Part shown: piece after piece, positions 21,851-34,965 of the stretch
Numbering within the stretch: the stretch's first letter is position 1
Layout: every line of letters begins with the position of its first letter
DNA from: Druceiella hillmani
Taxonomy: Eukaryota; Arthropoda; Insecta; Lepidoptera; Hepialidae
Direction of reading: 5' to 3'
DNA length: 64,000 nt
NCBI GenBank assembly: GCA_039881145.1
Contig: JAYKKI010000052.1
Coordinates: 10,331,501-10,395,500 of the forward strand
Notes under the pieces: generated by a model
What the model saw: only the letters and a program-made list of their open reading frames with translations
Told to the model about the DNA's origin: nothing
Database searches by the model: none
Position numbers and translations under genes: made by a program

Positions 21851-24800
21851 TAGATTGTGGCTTACTCGAAAACAATGGCGGTTTACAAAAAAAATATTTA
21901 ACATTTTAATATCAAGGCGTACACCGGCCGAGAGCGAAGATAACTTTTGAAACGTTGCTTGTGATGCTGGTGGTAAATATGAAAACTAATTTGGAATTTA
22001 AAGTTTACCGTCATTCAGAGACGGCTTAAACTTCCCCCAAAATAAATGTACACTGATAGGCAATGCAATTAAAAAGTCCCGTAATAGTAATATGTATCTG
22101 CACGTATAAAATACAACATACTTAGAACAATATGAATCGTTAAAAATTAAACGTTTACCAAAAAATAAACAATACATTTCATATTTTTTCACGGGATATA
22201 TTCAGAAGAGAAGTTTAATGCCAACCTTATGTGCAACGAAGATATCTCATAAAGTAGTTATCATGTGAAACGTGTTATTGACGAAATTAGCTGGATTTCT
22301 TATATATTAATCAAACTATAAATATCTAACATTTTAAAATTTAAAAATTATTTATCCTTTAGTTCCGGTAAAAATCGCTCTCAAAAAATGTAGAATTAAC
22401 ATTACAGGAAAAGTAGTAACTTCACCACACTTAACTTTATTTTAAAAACGCCTCAAGGGTTTTCTCTAAAACACTATGTCAATGTAAAATTATGTTATAT
22501 TAACATTTTGAAAAATAAATAATTTTCAATAAAACATTTTAAAATAACTTTTGAATTTTATTGTCACGCGATAACTATCTCAACGTTTCCTCTGTTAAAC
22601 ACACCCATGAACACATCAAGAACATCAAAAGTACACCTTAACCTTAAAATCATAGAAAGGAGTTTAATTAATGTTTCATCAAGTCATTTTTTATATAAAA
22701 CAAAATGATTTTTTTTATTATAAACACAAATAACGTACACATATGTAATAAGTAAATGTGGTAGGTTATAAATAGAACGTGGAATCATTTTACTATTTTC
22801 TAGAAGGGCCAATAAATTGAATTAGAGTCGCTCCAATATGGAAATAACATTGACCCTCAAATAGCTGTTTAAGTCCCAGCGTAACATCCAATTTCCTAAA
22901 GAAATTATAGTTCAATATATAATAGAGCAAATGGGGCTCATTGACCTTTAGCTACTGGCAACCGATAACGGGGTCTATAGACGGACCAGGACTTATTTAA
23001 TTGCATATACATTTAATATATACATAATGAGAATATAATAGGAAAATCAAAATAAATATAAAAATACAGAAAATAAACTAATTATCTATTATATACCAAA
23101 AAAATATGATATATTGACAAAACCAGAAGGAAGGGAAGAGGTTTGAAAGGAAAATAGTGACGTCAAAGAAAAAAAGACTTCAAAATGCAAGTATTTGTAA
23201 AACCGTCCATATATTAGAGTAATTTTTCCACAATTTAAAAACGTAAATGTTGAAAAATATTAATTATTTAAGGATAAAAAACACAAAGAAAAAGAAGCCG
23301 ATTCCAGGAAAGACAAATCGGAATATTGAATACGCCGATTTTTAATTGAGTAATTTGAGATAAAAAAAACACAATTTTTTAAGATGTACTAATTTACGGG
23401 ATATTCATTAAAGTTCAGACAGCATCAATACATAATATCCTACTGTATCCCTCCACAAGTTCCCCGCCGCATCCGCCTGTCTGTCGTGCATGTGTTAATC
23501 TCAGAAATTATTAAACAAACGTTATTCCGGTTTTCAGTAATAGACTAATTCTCGGGTAAGATTTGGATTATAGTTTATGAACTTATATATTATAACATTT
23601 ATGAATTTAGATAAAACATTAGAAACGCATGAATACAATATATAACAAAAGTTTTCCCCATTTACGTATATGGGCTTTAGAACCAAATTTACGGTTGACC
23701 AAAATATTAAAAATCACCGTCGCATTGCCGCTGAATGTCGAAACGATGAAGTCGTGAAAACACCAAACGTCCGGAAGGTTCCTTGGCATGCGCTACGTTA
23801 ACCGTTAGAGATCTGTGAAATCAAAGAATGACAATATTGAATTATTTTGATAGTTCGTCAAAAAATCCTCTGAGACTTTATGTCTATCTACTAAAGTTAA
23901 GCCACAGTATTGAAAAACAAGTCGCAATGAAATGCTTCAACTGAAGAGAGTCGTTTAAGTGGGAAAAATGAAATCATTTTCAAATTCAATACATCCTTCG
24001 TTTCATGCATTCAATTTGAAGGAAAATTTTCATTTTCATATAACCGTTTGGATGAATCGTTTAGATTTTGCAAGTGTTTTTGATTAAGCGTCACAAACTC
24101 GCACCGCTACTGTGTTAGTTTATAAGAACGATTTCCACGAGTATCGACGCGGGACGGACGGTCGCGTTCGCCGCATGTTATTATCTGCACCCTTGCGAAA
24201 TAGCGATAAACTGTTATTCAAATAAAGTTTTGTTTTTTTGCGCAATTGCTCGAATTATGTGGACATAATATGTATTAATATTAATTATGTAATAATAATT
24301 TGTACCAAATCATTGATTATGTTAAGATTTTCATTTTCCGGAAGTCTGTAAATATAGCCAGTTTTACATATCACGTAATGTCTATGGCCAGTTTTACGTA
24401 TCACGTAATGTATGTAGCGTCTAAACATAATCTGTTTATTGCGGCAACTAGGTAAGAGATATATAACGAAGTGTGAAGAAATATTTTAATAATTATTTAA
24501 GTCTACGCTACAATATACTCGCGCGAAGCCGAGCCGGGTCAATCAGCAAAAGCAATAAAAATTGTTGAGACAGTTAAATTTTAATTTTAGCTTCCAGAAT
24601 CCATTTTCAAAAACATTGTAGTAATATACATTATATTGTTAAACATTTTATGACTAACATCATTTGTTTGTGGCGATTCAATAATCATATATTTTTCGTT
24701 AATCAACAGATTCAGACTTTCGCTTTCAGTATCTTTCAATAGACTGTGGTAAATAATATAACAATATTTTGAAATTATTACAATAAAAAACCTTTTAAAC

Positions 24801-25024
24801 AAATAATGGTAGCAAGATACAGGAGTTTAGTAAACACACAAAATTCGTGAGCCGTTAACCGATCGAATAGAAATTCTCACTTATATTAATAAGGTCCATT
24901 TATTGTATATCATTTGTGAATAATAAAATGTATAATTATAAAGTATAGCTATAAATTTTGATGATCGGACCTATACAATATTCTAAAGTACTTATGATAA
25001 AATTGTCAGCTTGGGTTTAAACCC
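21851..25024. other. AT-rich intergenic sequence, no gene seen
   Basis: A GC-richer patch at 24125-24175 ('gtatcgacgcgggacggacg') and a lepidopteran-repeat-like end near 24520 ('cgcgcgaagccgagccgggtc') are the only notable pieces. 'ggccagttttacgtatcacg' is duplicated near 24357-24407. No gene is called. Confidence 0.45.
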
Positions 25025-25386
25025 ATAAATAAATACAAATTCAGCAGTTAAATTAAAGTCATCTAGTAGTGACAACATTATCATTAATGAAAACATTGTA
25101 GATGTTGTAGTTCTTGTTACAACGTCGCTAGTAAACGTTAGATTTTCATAGAAGTGAAGAAAAAATCATATGAAATATGTAGAGGAATAACTTATGTTAC
25201 ATATATAGAGGAATAACTTATGTTATACCTCTACATATTCTATATAATTTTTTTCACTTCTATGAAAATCTAACATTTACTAGCGACGTTGTAATAAGAA
25301 CTACAACCTCTACAACGTTTTCATTAATGATTATGTTGTCACTACTAGATCACTTCAATTCAACTGCTAAATTTTTATTTATTTAG
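25025..25386. mobile_element. Foldback element, about 360 bp
   Basis: The arms, from 'ataaataaata ... ttcagcagttaaatt' (25025 on) to the mirror 'aattcaactgctaaatttttatttat' (ending 25386), pair over about 160 bases each with scattered mismatches. They include 'tagtagtgacaaca', 'aacgtcgctagtaaa' and 'ttttcatagaagtgaa'. Near the centre 'agaggaataacttatgtta' is duplicated. No coding capacity. Likely a foldback-type or MITE-like insertion unrelated to the hammerhead family. Confidence 0.85.
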
Positions 25387-27793
25387 ATTCCAAATTTATT
25401 TGGGAATGAAAAAAAAGATATTAATGTTAATATTGAGATACCAAAAAGTGAATTGAACTTGATAGTTTGGTGGAACATAAGTTGGAATGTAAAAAAATAT
25501 CAAACGATTTAAAATCAAACTAACAACACGAATTCTTGCGAGAATTATATATGTCGAGACTGCTAGAAAATTTCTAAATATTGACACGTGTACATTTAAT
25601 ATTTGTCAAGTACGACAATTTATGTGGCAAATATTAGTTTCCAAAACAATTTTTTTGACATAGGACGTGTGGTTTTAGCTATCAAAGTAAAAACACAAAT
25701 AAACAAACAAACCTTTTCACTTTCTATGTTAATATAGATAGATATAATTGCGCAAAAACTGCCCGATGTTTTGGAAACCGTTAAATATTACAGCATAACT
25801 GGTCTTTGTTTCTAATTATGAATTTACCTACAGATTCATCTTATTGTTACCGATTAGGGTGTCGATTTTTAATTTATTCCTGCCCAGGAGAAAATAATAG
25901 AATTAACCCCTTTAGTTCTGGATTATTTCAAGCGACTTATCAGTATCGTCGATGGCTATTAAATGCAACGTCTACAAACGGTTTTTATTACCTTTATACA
26001 CAAACTGTAAAAACTGACTATTTTTTGTTTGAAACAGCTTTTCTCGCTTTTTTAATAAATCTATTTTAAATATATCGTCAATTATATTTAAATAATATTT
26101 TCCGGTATTCCGTAAAAATTAAACTAGTATTTGAAAAAGTCGTACGTTCTTGAATGGACGCTTTTTTATCAAAAAATATCAAAATATTTTTTTCGAAAAA
26201 ATGATGTGATGACAGCGCGTAACATTAATAATGACACACTGTTACTTTAATAAAGAAGAACGTGAACGTGGGACATCGCGCCTTCATTTCCGAGCGTTGT
26301 CCGACGCAAACGAATCGTGATTTATATCTAAAGCTTCATTTCCTGTCCTCTGTAACTTGTTGCTAGCCTTTACACGTGGCGTGTAGCATTGTAAGGTCAT
26401 TGTGAAGATTTTGGTCGTAAGTAGCTACGCTATTTAATTAAACAGGAGACAAATATTAATTGTTGTTTATTTAACTTCTCGATGATTTTATTAACTCTTC
26501 GAATGCATAGAATGCGTCCAGAACGAGATAGATTTGGTAAATAACTCAAACAAAACTTGCTTATGTAATCGTATTGTATATTCGTATTACATAACTAGAT
26601 TTTGCCTTCGGCTTTGCTCGCGTGGAAGTTGTGAAAATTGTAACCCTAACGGTTTCAATTTTATTGTAGTCTGTATGTAAATTACATACCAATACAGACG
26701 TCTAAATAATTAAAATTACAATAATTGAACTGCGTTTTAAGTATTTTTTATGCACACTCCGGCCGCCGTACCTGTTTACTTTTCGTTGTTAATGTTATTT
26801 TTCAACAATGTCTCGTAAGTTGCTTGTAGCTGTGTAATCAAAAATATCGTTTTAACCTTCAAAAAAGTTTAACAAATATGAATTTGTTAAACTTTTTTGA
26901 TTGTTATTGTTTCTAAATTATCGTTTCTTCTGCTTAAGTCATGGAAATACCGAAACAACTTCTATTACATAATATAGACTGACTTCTTATGTATATAATT
27001 AACTTTCATTAAATTTTATCGAGTAGTTGTGAAGTGACGCGCGCACAAACAAAAAAAAATAAAAAATTAGTCGTCTATACTAATAATAAAACTATATCAA
27101 AGTGAATTCTCTAGATGGAAAATATTTCACAAAGTGTTGCTTTAGCGTATAGAATAATAATAAAAGCCAGAAAACCTGTTTTTTAATTTTTTTCTTTTTT
27201 TCTGTCCGTCTGTGTGTTAATTTGTTCTTCAATCACGCGAAATCTACTGAAAAGATATTGTTGAAATTTAGTATGGTAATATTTGTTACCCTCGTAGAAC
27301 AGATATATTTTTTATCTGGATATTACAGGTTTAAAAAAATGACTTGGTGAATGTGACGGTAACGATACTGTTAACGCCATCTATTAGAATTTTTAGTAAT
27401 TCACTCTTCTTTCGTCTATTGTCAATATTTTTACTCAATACGGTTATTTTAAACAATAATCATTAATTTTGTTGCCTTTAATATCCATACATACATTCAC
27501 GACAGATAGAATTGTGAGCAAATTAAATATTAGTACTATTGGCCTTATAACTTTTCATATTGCGAATTTCGCGCAAACGAAGTCGGGGGCAGAGCTGGTA
27601 AAAAATAAAATGAAAATAGCAAACAAATGATAAACGATCTGTAAAATATCGAAACAAAAAATTCCGCCCAGTGGCTTTTTCTTGATGCACATACAAACAA
27701 ACGAAAACAATTTATCTCTAGTTCCACGAATTCACTTCAATACACTAATTTTTATCTTTCTTTTCTATTACAAATATACATTTATTTTAATAT
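25387..27793. other. AT-rich intergenic sequence with repeat relics
   Basis: 26595-26625 ('tgccttcggctttgctcgcgtgg') and 27070-27280 ('tctatactaataataaaact ... ctgtccgtctgtgtgt ... tcacgcgaaatctactgaa') look like decayed ends and bodies of a common lepidopteran interspersed repeat. 27645-27700 ('ccgcccagtggctttttctt') is similar. Frames at 25806-26069 and 27545-27727 have no recognisable domain. Confidence 0.45.
26859..26900. repeat. 19-bp perfect inverted repeat
   Basis: Arm 26859-26877 ('tcaaaaaagtttaacaaat') and its exact complement 26882-26900 flank four bases (ATGA). It resembles a bacterial terminator in shape but has no such meaning in this context. Confidence 0.88.
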
Positions 27794-28255
27794 TATCTTT
27801 TTATCCTTATCAACATTAAAAACGCGTCGTCGAACACATTCATCTTTTTTTAAAAGTTGAAAATAATTAGTATTTCGTCAGTCCATTCTGTTTGTATTTC
27901 GTCAGTCCATTCTGTTTGTAATATTTCGTCAGTCCATTCTGTTTATATCTTTCTATCATTATTAACATTAAAAACGTGTCGTCGAACACATTCCTCTTTT
28001 TTTAAAAGTTGAATATAATTAGTATTTCGTCAGTCCATTCTGTTTGTATTTCGTCAGTCCATTCTGTTTGTAATATTTCGTCAGTCCATTCTGTTTGTAT
28101 CTTTCTATCATTATTAATATTAAAAACACATCGCCGAACACATTCATCTTTTTTTAAAAGTTGAATGTACTTAGTATTTCGTCAGACCATTCTGTTTGTT
28201 TTTTTAAAAGTTGAATATACTTAGTATTTCGTCAGTCCATTCTGTTTGTAATAAG
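27794..28255 (+). repeat. Nested tandem array: 152-bp units holding 24-bp units
   Basis: The outer unit ('aacattaaaaacgcgtcgtc ... ttttttaaaagttgaa') recurs at 27812, 27964 and 28116, a 152-base period. Each unit contains one to three copies of 'tatttcgtcagtccattctg' plus 'tttg'. The third unit is rearranged, with a partial repeat of 'tttttttaaaagttgaat'. The hierarchy implies that 24-bp repeats expanded first and the whole block was duplicated afterwards. Confidence 0.93.
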
Positions 28256-28700
28256 TTATAATATAAGTACGGTTTACTTATATAACATGGTATACTAGTA
28301 CTGAAGCGGATAATTTTGTTTACATTTTGATTCGCACTTATTTATGTAACCACACTCCGATTTCAAAAAATCTTTTTGTGTTAGAAACTTTATTTCACAG
28401 GAACAGGGTATTGAGAAAAATGGATCATATTAATATAATTCTATCAGGTCAATCCACGGGGTACACCTAGTAAAGAATATAAGAGGTAATTAGAATTTTT
28501 TTAAATTCCAATCCATTATTTTTTCGACTCCACTGAGTTGTCAACAAAAGTAACTTATGACTCAACAACGAGGTCCGAAAATAGTCAACATCGTGCAACA
28601 GGTAAAATAATTCTTTGTACCGATATTTGATAAATGTTATTGCCAGCTATATATGTAATATAAAATTCGATAAATAAATTTGTGACGCCGCGGGCGTAAG

Positions 28701-28944
28701 CCAGTAGTCAATAATTACCATACCTAAGTCAATGAACTCCACTCGTTCAATAATATTCGCATATATGCATACTTGTCCAATATATAACAGCCCGGATACA
28801 GGTCAGAAAAGTGCACATTGCTCATTTTTGTACAATTTTAAATAATATTGCTTATTTTACTTTCAGGCTTCTAAAGAAACGCCAGTAGTCAACAATTATC
28901 GTAACTATAAGTCATTGAACTCGACTTGTTTAAAAATTCACATA

Positions 28945-29017
<73 letters not shown>

Positions 29018-29275
29018 ATCCCGGATAAAGGTCAAAAAAGGTGCACATTGCTAATTTTTATACAATGTTAAAGAATCTTGTTTATTTTACTTTCAGGCTT
29101 CTAATGAAACGCCAGTAGCCAACAATTACCGTACCTAAAAGCCATTGAACTCGACTTGTTCAAAAATTCGTATATATATTTAGCCCGGATACAGGTTGGA
29201 AAAGGTGGACATGGCTTATTTTTATACATCGTTAAATAAGATCGCTTATTTTATTTTTAGTATAAGAATGTAATG
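28701..29275 (+). repeat. Three-copy tandem repeat, about 180-230 bp
   Basis: 'ccagtagtcaacaattaccgta ... cattgaactcgacttgttca ... agcccggatacaggt ... gtgcacattgct ... tttactttcaggcttctaa' recurs from 28701, 28882 and 29112. The middle copy is longer because it carries the TA microsatellite at 28949. The last copy is partial. The repeat contains a 'tttactttcag' acceptor-like motif, but no exon is evident after it. Confidence 0.9.
28949..29015. repeat. (TA)n microsatellite
   Basis: An uninterrupted TA run of 67 bases, the longest in the window. It expanded inside one unit of the surrounding tandem repeat, where the sister unit has only 'gcatatatgcata'. Confidence 0.97.
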
Positions 29276-30089
29276 AAAAAAGTATACAGATTCAAAATGA
29301 AATAAAAAATATTCTGAGACTATATTTGCTTTTGCGATCGATCGTCATTGGACTTCGTGACTGTTGGAAGATGAGCATAGTCTTGTGCAAATAACATTTC
29401 TTTTCACAGTTTGGTGCTGTTCGGTCGTCGACCGGCTGCGATGGCTTTGAACCAATGCTTTATTAGCACGTTCGAACCACAATTACTCTATAACTATCTA
29501 TAGTACGTATATACACCTTTTTATACGTATGTATCGCTCAACATAAAATGTTCCTGTTTTATCTTTATATATCTTTATACCAAGTTTTACAAGCTTGAAA
29601 CAAATAACGACGATAGAGGTTTATTTATAATTTCTACAGTTTCTCGAGAATAATACTTCGATCTAATATTTATTGTTTACCTATTGTTAACTTTACCGTT
29701 ACCTAACGAAAAAAAATGTCTTTCCGTTAACGATGATTTTCTATTAAGTTTCAACTTAATTTACATTGGTTTATATCATATGTTAAAATTATTTGGCAAT
29801 TTCGACCCTCATTCAAGGAATAGCTTGATTTTAATATTTGAAGTGAAAAGAGCGGTCTGAAATAAATTCGAATAGAACTTTCTCCGAAAAGCCATTAAGC
29901 AACGTTTTAAACCTAAATTTAAAGTGATTTCGGTTTTGGATAAAAAATTAAACCTACTAATTGTTTAGGCAATAATTGATACAAACTCCGCACGATTTTT
30001 ATAAAATAAAATTGATTCAGCAAAAATTTTAAATAAAAACAGTAGTTACGATTTAGTTTTTCCCTAGTTTTTGTGAACGTAGATTGAAA
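29276..30089. other. AT-rich intergenic sequence, no gene seen
   Basis: No feature supported. A 130-codon minus frame overlaps the end of this stretch (29919-30311), but it opens with TTG and its 5' part lies in a dispersed repeat, so it is not called as a gene. Confidence 0.5.
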
Positions 30090-30300
30090 CTTTCCATTGG
30101 CATAACTAAAGGGCAGAACAGATTTCCCTGCTTGGAAAATCGTCGTTTTTTTACTTCCGTTCAGCACTATCGAATAAAAAAGTGCGTAACCAATTGAATG
30201 CTGAATTCCGGTTATATATACCTTTGAAAGTGCATATATATACATACGTTCATACGTACGTCCACATAAGTCCAATGTGATTTGTTCTTTTCCACTAATA
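30090..30300 (+). repeat. Dispersed repeat, copy related to 45040-45270
   Basis: 'tggcataactaaagggcaga ... ttggaaaatcgtcgttttt ... ccaattgaatgctgaattcc ... gtccaatgtgatttgttc' aligns with 'tggcataacttaaggtggga ... agaaaattatcgtttta ... agtcaatcggatgcc ... gactcagatgtgattcgtgc' at 45040 onward. Both are in plus orientation and fairly diverged. Family unknown. Confidence 0.6.
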
Positions 30301-30629
30301 TTTCGTTTCAAAACCCTTTATTGAATCTCTTCTGCATGCTAATGTAATAATTGAATAACTGTGATGAAAGTACAAAAAAGAAATTGATATTATTTATGTC
30401 ATTTTTTTTCTGTTTTGAAGAAAATAAATTTTTATAACGGTTATAAAAATTTCACATCATCTGTAAACTGACGTATATAAAACCTAACTGACTAATATAA
30501 AACCGTCAAAATATGTGTCGAGACTCACTCAACGTGAAGTGTATATACCTGTCTATATCTCTTTACCGACGACGGAACAGAGAAGATATATGCGTTTAGG
30601 GTGAGGTTGTTTGTTTGTTTGTTTGTGTG

Positions 30630-31200
30630 AGCAATTCAATGTTCCCATTTATCTCCAAAACGGTTTGACCGATTTAGATACGGTATTCTGTAAAATGTTC
30701 GTAATTGACAATGGTTCTTAGATAGTTGTTACGGCAATTACTCACCAGGGGCGCCGTAATAAACATGTTGCTGCAAACATTGTTCCCCATTTATCTCCCA
30801 AACAGTATGACCGATTTACATACGGTTTTCTGTAAAATATTTAGGACTAATCGGCGATGGTTCTGAGAAAGGTGTTATTCACCAAGGGGCGCTGCAACAT
30901 TTTGTTGCAAATCAATGTTCCCATTTATCTCTAAAATAGTTTCACCGATTCAGACACGGTTTTCTGCAAAATATTCGGCACTAATCGGCGATGGTTCTTA
31001 GATAAGTGTTAGTGCGTTGCAACATTTTGTTGCAAACGAATGCTCCCATTTTTCACTAAAACCGATTAAATACGGTTTTCGATTAGATACGGTTTTACCG
31101 ATTTAGATAAAGTGTTTGTGATTTAACGGCGAAGGTTATTAGTTAGGTGTTATATTGTTTACTCGGTAGGGGGCGCTGCAATAAAATTGTTTTATTAATC
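30630..31200 (+). repeat. Four-copy tandem repeat, about 125-145 bp
   Basis: Units start with 'gcaaac(a)ttgttcccattt' at about 30630, 30774, 30906 and 31031 and continue 'atctc(c)aaaacggtttgaccgattt', 'tacggttttctgtaaaatat', 'taatcggcgatggttct' and 'aggggcgctgcaa'. The fourth unit is rearranged, with 'gattagatacggtttt' duplicated. The 'aacggtttgaccgattt' phrase is frequent in lepidopteran transposon relics. No protein. Confidence 0.88.
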
Positions 31201-32550
31201 TAGATTAACTACTCTGCGGCCTTTCTTCGGCTTGTTGTGATCCACATAACATGTTTCTCCAGCGCTCTTGTTCTTCCAACGCCATGGTATTATGTGAATT
31301 ATTGAAGAATTTTCTTTGAATTAGATCAGTTACTACTACGTCGTTTAAAGATCGTACTCTACTAAAGCTAGATAAACTTGCTCTTTGGCGAATGTTTTTT
31401 TAGAGGTTTGGTTATTGAGACTAATAATAAAAAACAAAATTAAAATTTTGATTAAGCCCACAACTGATGTAAATGTTTTAATCGAAAAATTGCAAAATAA
31501 AGAGCAAAATTAAAAATTTTGAAAAAACCCACGACGGATGTAGTCGTTGTAATTGAAAATCGATTAAATGTATATAACCTGCGACTAAAAGAAAGTAATA
31601 ACCTGTTAACACAAACCTAAGAAAATCCGCCGAGGCTGCCATGCCCTGCCTACGCCTAACATTTTTCAGTTTTATCAATTCGTGACTAATTGAAAATTTC
31701 TCAGGTGTGCAAATAGCTTTTCTACGCTGTTTCAATGTAATTGATATTGGGAACGGACATGGCAATGACAGCCGTAACGGATTTTCTAATTATAATAATA
31801 GATTTTTACTTTTCTTTCGGGTTTTCAAAAGAATTATTTAATCTTTTTTCAATTACAACGACTACATCCATTGTAGGTTTTTTCAAATTGTTTATTTTGC
31901 TTTTTATTAAATTGTGAATGCTTGCTCACAACAAACAAAACTAAAATTTAACCTGAATAATATTATTTGAAAATTTTAATAAAATGTTGATATTTTTAAT
32001 TTTTTACATTTTTCCATTCTATCGTTGAAAAATTAGAGAAAATGAAGGATCTTTTGTGTCACATTAATACTTAATATATCTCAGAAAGACGAAAAATGCA
32101 AAATAGAACTGCAAGTAACTGTAAAAAAATCATTTAATGTTACGCCCACTCGATGAAAAGTGCGGGAAAAAATCGCTTCCACTTGAGAAACTACGTTAAA
32201 AAAATCTTTTGAGATTTTACTACATATTGATTGGAATCTCTATATCAAGCACCTACCTGCGAAATTTTATAAACATAAGCCTAAAACAATAGAACGACAA
32301 GAATTGAATAGATACGGATAGGCAGACATACGGGCATAACGAAACACAAGTCTACGGATCCCGAAAAAAAGGTAAACAGAGAAATTTAAACGAAATGTAT
32401 GGGTCACAATGAAACAACTGACAATTTTTCCACCAATTATCGGTGGCTGGTATGAAAATTTCTTTTTTCTTAATTTATTAAACTTTCTTTCATCAGTTGA
32501 AGAAATGAGAGAGCTATCCTTTCATATATCACAGTAAATCCGCTTGAATC
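31201..32550. other. AT-rich intergenic sequence with repeat relics
   Basis: 'aaattttgaaaaaacccacg' / 'cgatgtagtcgttgtaattg' near 31510-31555 recurs inverted near 31845-31885 ('caattacaacgactacatcc ... gtaggttttttcaaa'), an imperfect inverted repeat around about 300 bases. A 'ggcagacatacgggcataac ... ggatcccgaaaaaaagg' relic lies at 32320-32375. The 95-codon minus frame 31478-31765 is unrecognised. Confidence 0.45.
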
Positions 32551-34172
32551 TAGGTACCATTCCCGACCGCTCTACGAGCGTGCTGGACTAGTGTTCTGGT
32601 TTGCTGCAGGAGATTGCCCTTGTAGCAATAAGTACGCACGATGTATTAATTGTGTACATTAAAGTACGCAATAAATAAATTTTTCAACTTTTACGGAAAT
32701 ATAATAATATGAAAATAATAAGTATTTACGTTTTTAGATACTTCAACAAATTATGATATCATGTTTTTTTTTAAACACAAAGTAATCAGTTTTAGCTACA
32801 AATTTATTTAACGCTGATTCGGCGAACTGTTTTTTTTGCAAAAATGTTTTTATTAATAATAGCTATTGAATAGGATGGAAACAATTTTGTTATAATCTTT
32901 TTGTATTTCTGTAACCTGGGGGTCATTTCAATTATGATATGAATATTTTAAATCTTATTATCGAAACTTGTTAATAAAGTTTTGCATGATTTATATTATT
33001 TTAAATCAACTTGTAGCTTAAAATATTTTTGTATCTGTAAATTATATAAATGTCATGAAATTAAAAAGGTTTCATATAATATATTTTACGAAAAACGTAA
33101 ATACTTACATAATTATATATGCATATTAGATAAAACTAACGGTAATTAAATTTTGAATGTTGTAAAACAAATCAAAGAAAAAGCAATGTGGTAGCATATT
33201 TGAGTACGCGGTTATTGGTATTGCAATACTTAAGAAATCGCACAAGATGCGACTGATTGATTAATTTCAGGAAGGCGACGAAATAATTTTAACAATAAAT
33301 GTGCATAAGAAAATTCATTTTCACTGAGGGTGCCGAAAAATTTTCTCGCCTTGACTAGTGTGGAAAAATGGATGATCATTTCTTGAAAACCTGTAAGTTC
33401 AGCCAATTAAGTAGCCCATTTAATTGGATGAACTTATAGGTTTCGATCAATTTCTTGTTAATAATAGTTTCTCTTAATTTGTATTAAATTTTGGTATAAC
33501 TATAGTGTTAAATAAAATAACTATATATGTAAAAAAGATTATATCTTTCCGTTATTCACACAGGTGATTCTGTTTTTTTAAACTGAGAAGAAAATGAAAA
33601 AGGAAATATATGAGTTCTTAGTATTTTCTGAAAAAAATCAAAGTTACAATTCAGCTAAAAAAAATAGAATTTGTTTACAGAAGCACATTTCAAAAATACT
33701 TCATTCGATGCACAAATCATCTGTATGAATAATATACACGTTATTTTTTCCAGACTATACATGTTTTTTTGTAGTGTTACAATACAAAATTAAAAAAATA
33801 TTATTCATAATATTTGTTGGAATAATAATTATAGCGCCGCGCAAACCGCAGCGCCCTTCCCTTGACGTCGTAATTATATAATCCCGTACGTAATTACTTA
33901 ATCCCGTGCGTAATTTGCTTAAGTTAATGCTGTACGCAATTTACTTAACTTTTAAATTTGTTGAAGCGAATACTTTTCTGGTGCCCCTTTTCCAATTTTT
34001 GATGAGATGAACTTTGTGATTTGGAGTATTCCTGAAGTGCGTCCTGATTGTGGTTTGTCGTGCTCGGGTAGGCTCAGGACTAGGGTTAACGCACTTGGGC
34101 TATTCTTTTCATTTTTGTTGGATAATGGTTACATGACGGTCAAAAAGTGCAAAATCTTTAGCGCAGACATAG
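32551..34172 (-). mobile_element. 1.6-kb repeat element, copy B (inverted)
   Basis: Reverse complement of 17216-18850, aligning from 'tctacgagcgtgctggacta' (32570 on) to 'gtcaaaaagtgcaaaatctt' and 'tagcgcagacat' near 34172. Divergence is moderate with small indels. The frame 34007-34228 is not open in copy A and is rejected as a gene. About 13.7 kb separate the two copies. Confidence 0.85.
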
Positions 34173-34965
34173 AGACAAAGAAAGTCCACTTTTATTTAAT
34201 TTTTGTAATACATATTATTTACAATTAACCACCAATTGAAATTAATGAAATGTTAAGTGACTTACCCTAATATAAAGTTCACTTTTATAAGGGAGACGTA
34301 TATTGTGCTCTTTGGAAAAATATATTTTTCATGTAATTGCATAACTTTTTTTAAATTAATGATATTATTAGTTTAATTAATTTTACTTATTTTTTTAAAT
34401 TTTCTTATTAAAAATTTCCCACATACCAAGTACCTACAATTATGTTGTTTACCAATTTTTTTACTTCCAGTGTGTAGTGTTAAGCACACCCAAATTTTTT
34501 CTATGTATTTTAAGGGCAGAAAAGGCAAATAAACAAAACGATATTTGTAACATCCTGCCGAATATAAAATATAATCCAGATCGGACATTTGGTTTAGGAG
34601 TCAAGGATATGGACACCTAAACCCCCACTCACACCCACACATACACAGATGCGCTCATGTACACACATAGACTTTATAAACGTAAAACAATCCAATTTCA
34701 TAAAATATTCGGATTTCAAATTTTTGTTCAATTAAAATTATTTCACTTCCAAAGTAATTGAGGAGTAAAAAGTTATATAAACCTCAAAATTTAAAGCTTA
34801 TACTAAATTTGTACTAATGATAGGCGTTAAAATGAAATTAAATACGTGTTTGTTTCTATTATTTACGATTACGGTTTTAGTTGAAACGGCTTTCTCACGT
34901 TCTTCTAGTTTCAGTCGAAATCAAAAACGTTTTTCAAATGTTGAAAGTAGGCTACTGCCTAAAAA
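34173..34965. other. AT-rich intergenic sequence, no gene seen
   Basis: Contains a short CA-rich run near 34615-34660. Otherwise nothing recognised. Confidence 0.5.

Noticed and set aside
26859..26900. Hairpin followed by a T run resembling an intrinsic terminator
   Set aside because: Rho-independent termination is bacterial. Everything else in the window points to an insect nuclear genome.
27794..28255. Regularly spaced short repeats suggesting a CRISPR array
   Set aside because: Spacers between repeats are themselves repeated or nearly absent, the genome is eukaryotic, and no cas gene is present.
29919..30311. A 130-codon minus frame, one of the two longest in the window
   Set aside because: It opens on TTG, its 5' half lies in a dispersed repeat whose other copy (45040) does not keep the frame, and no domain is recognised.
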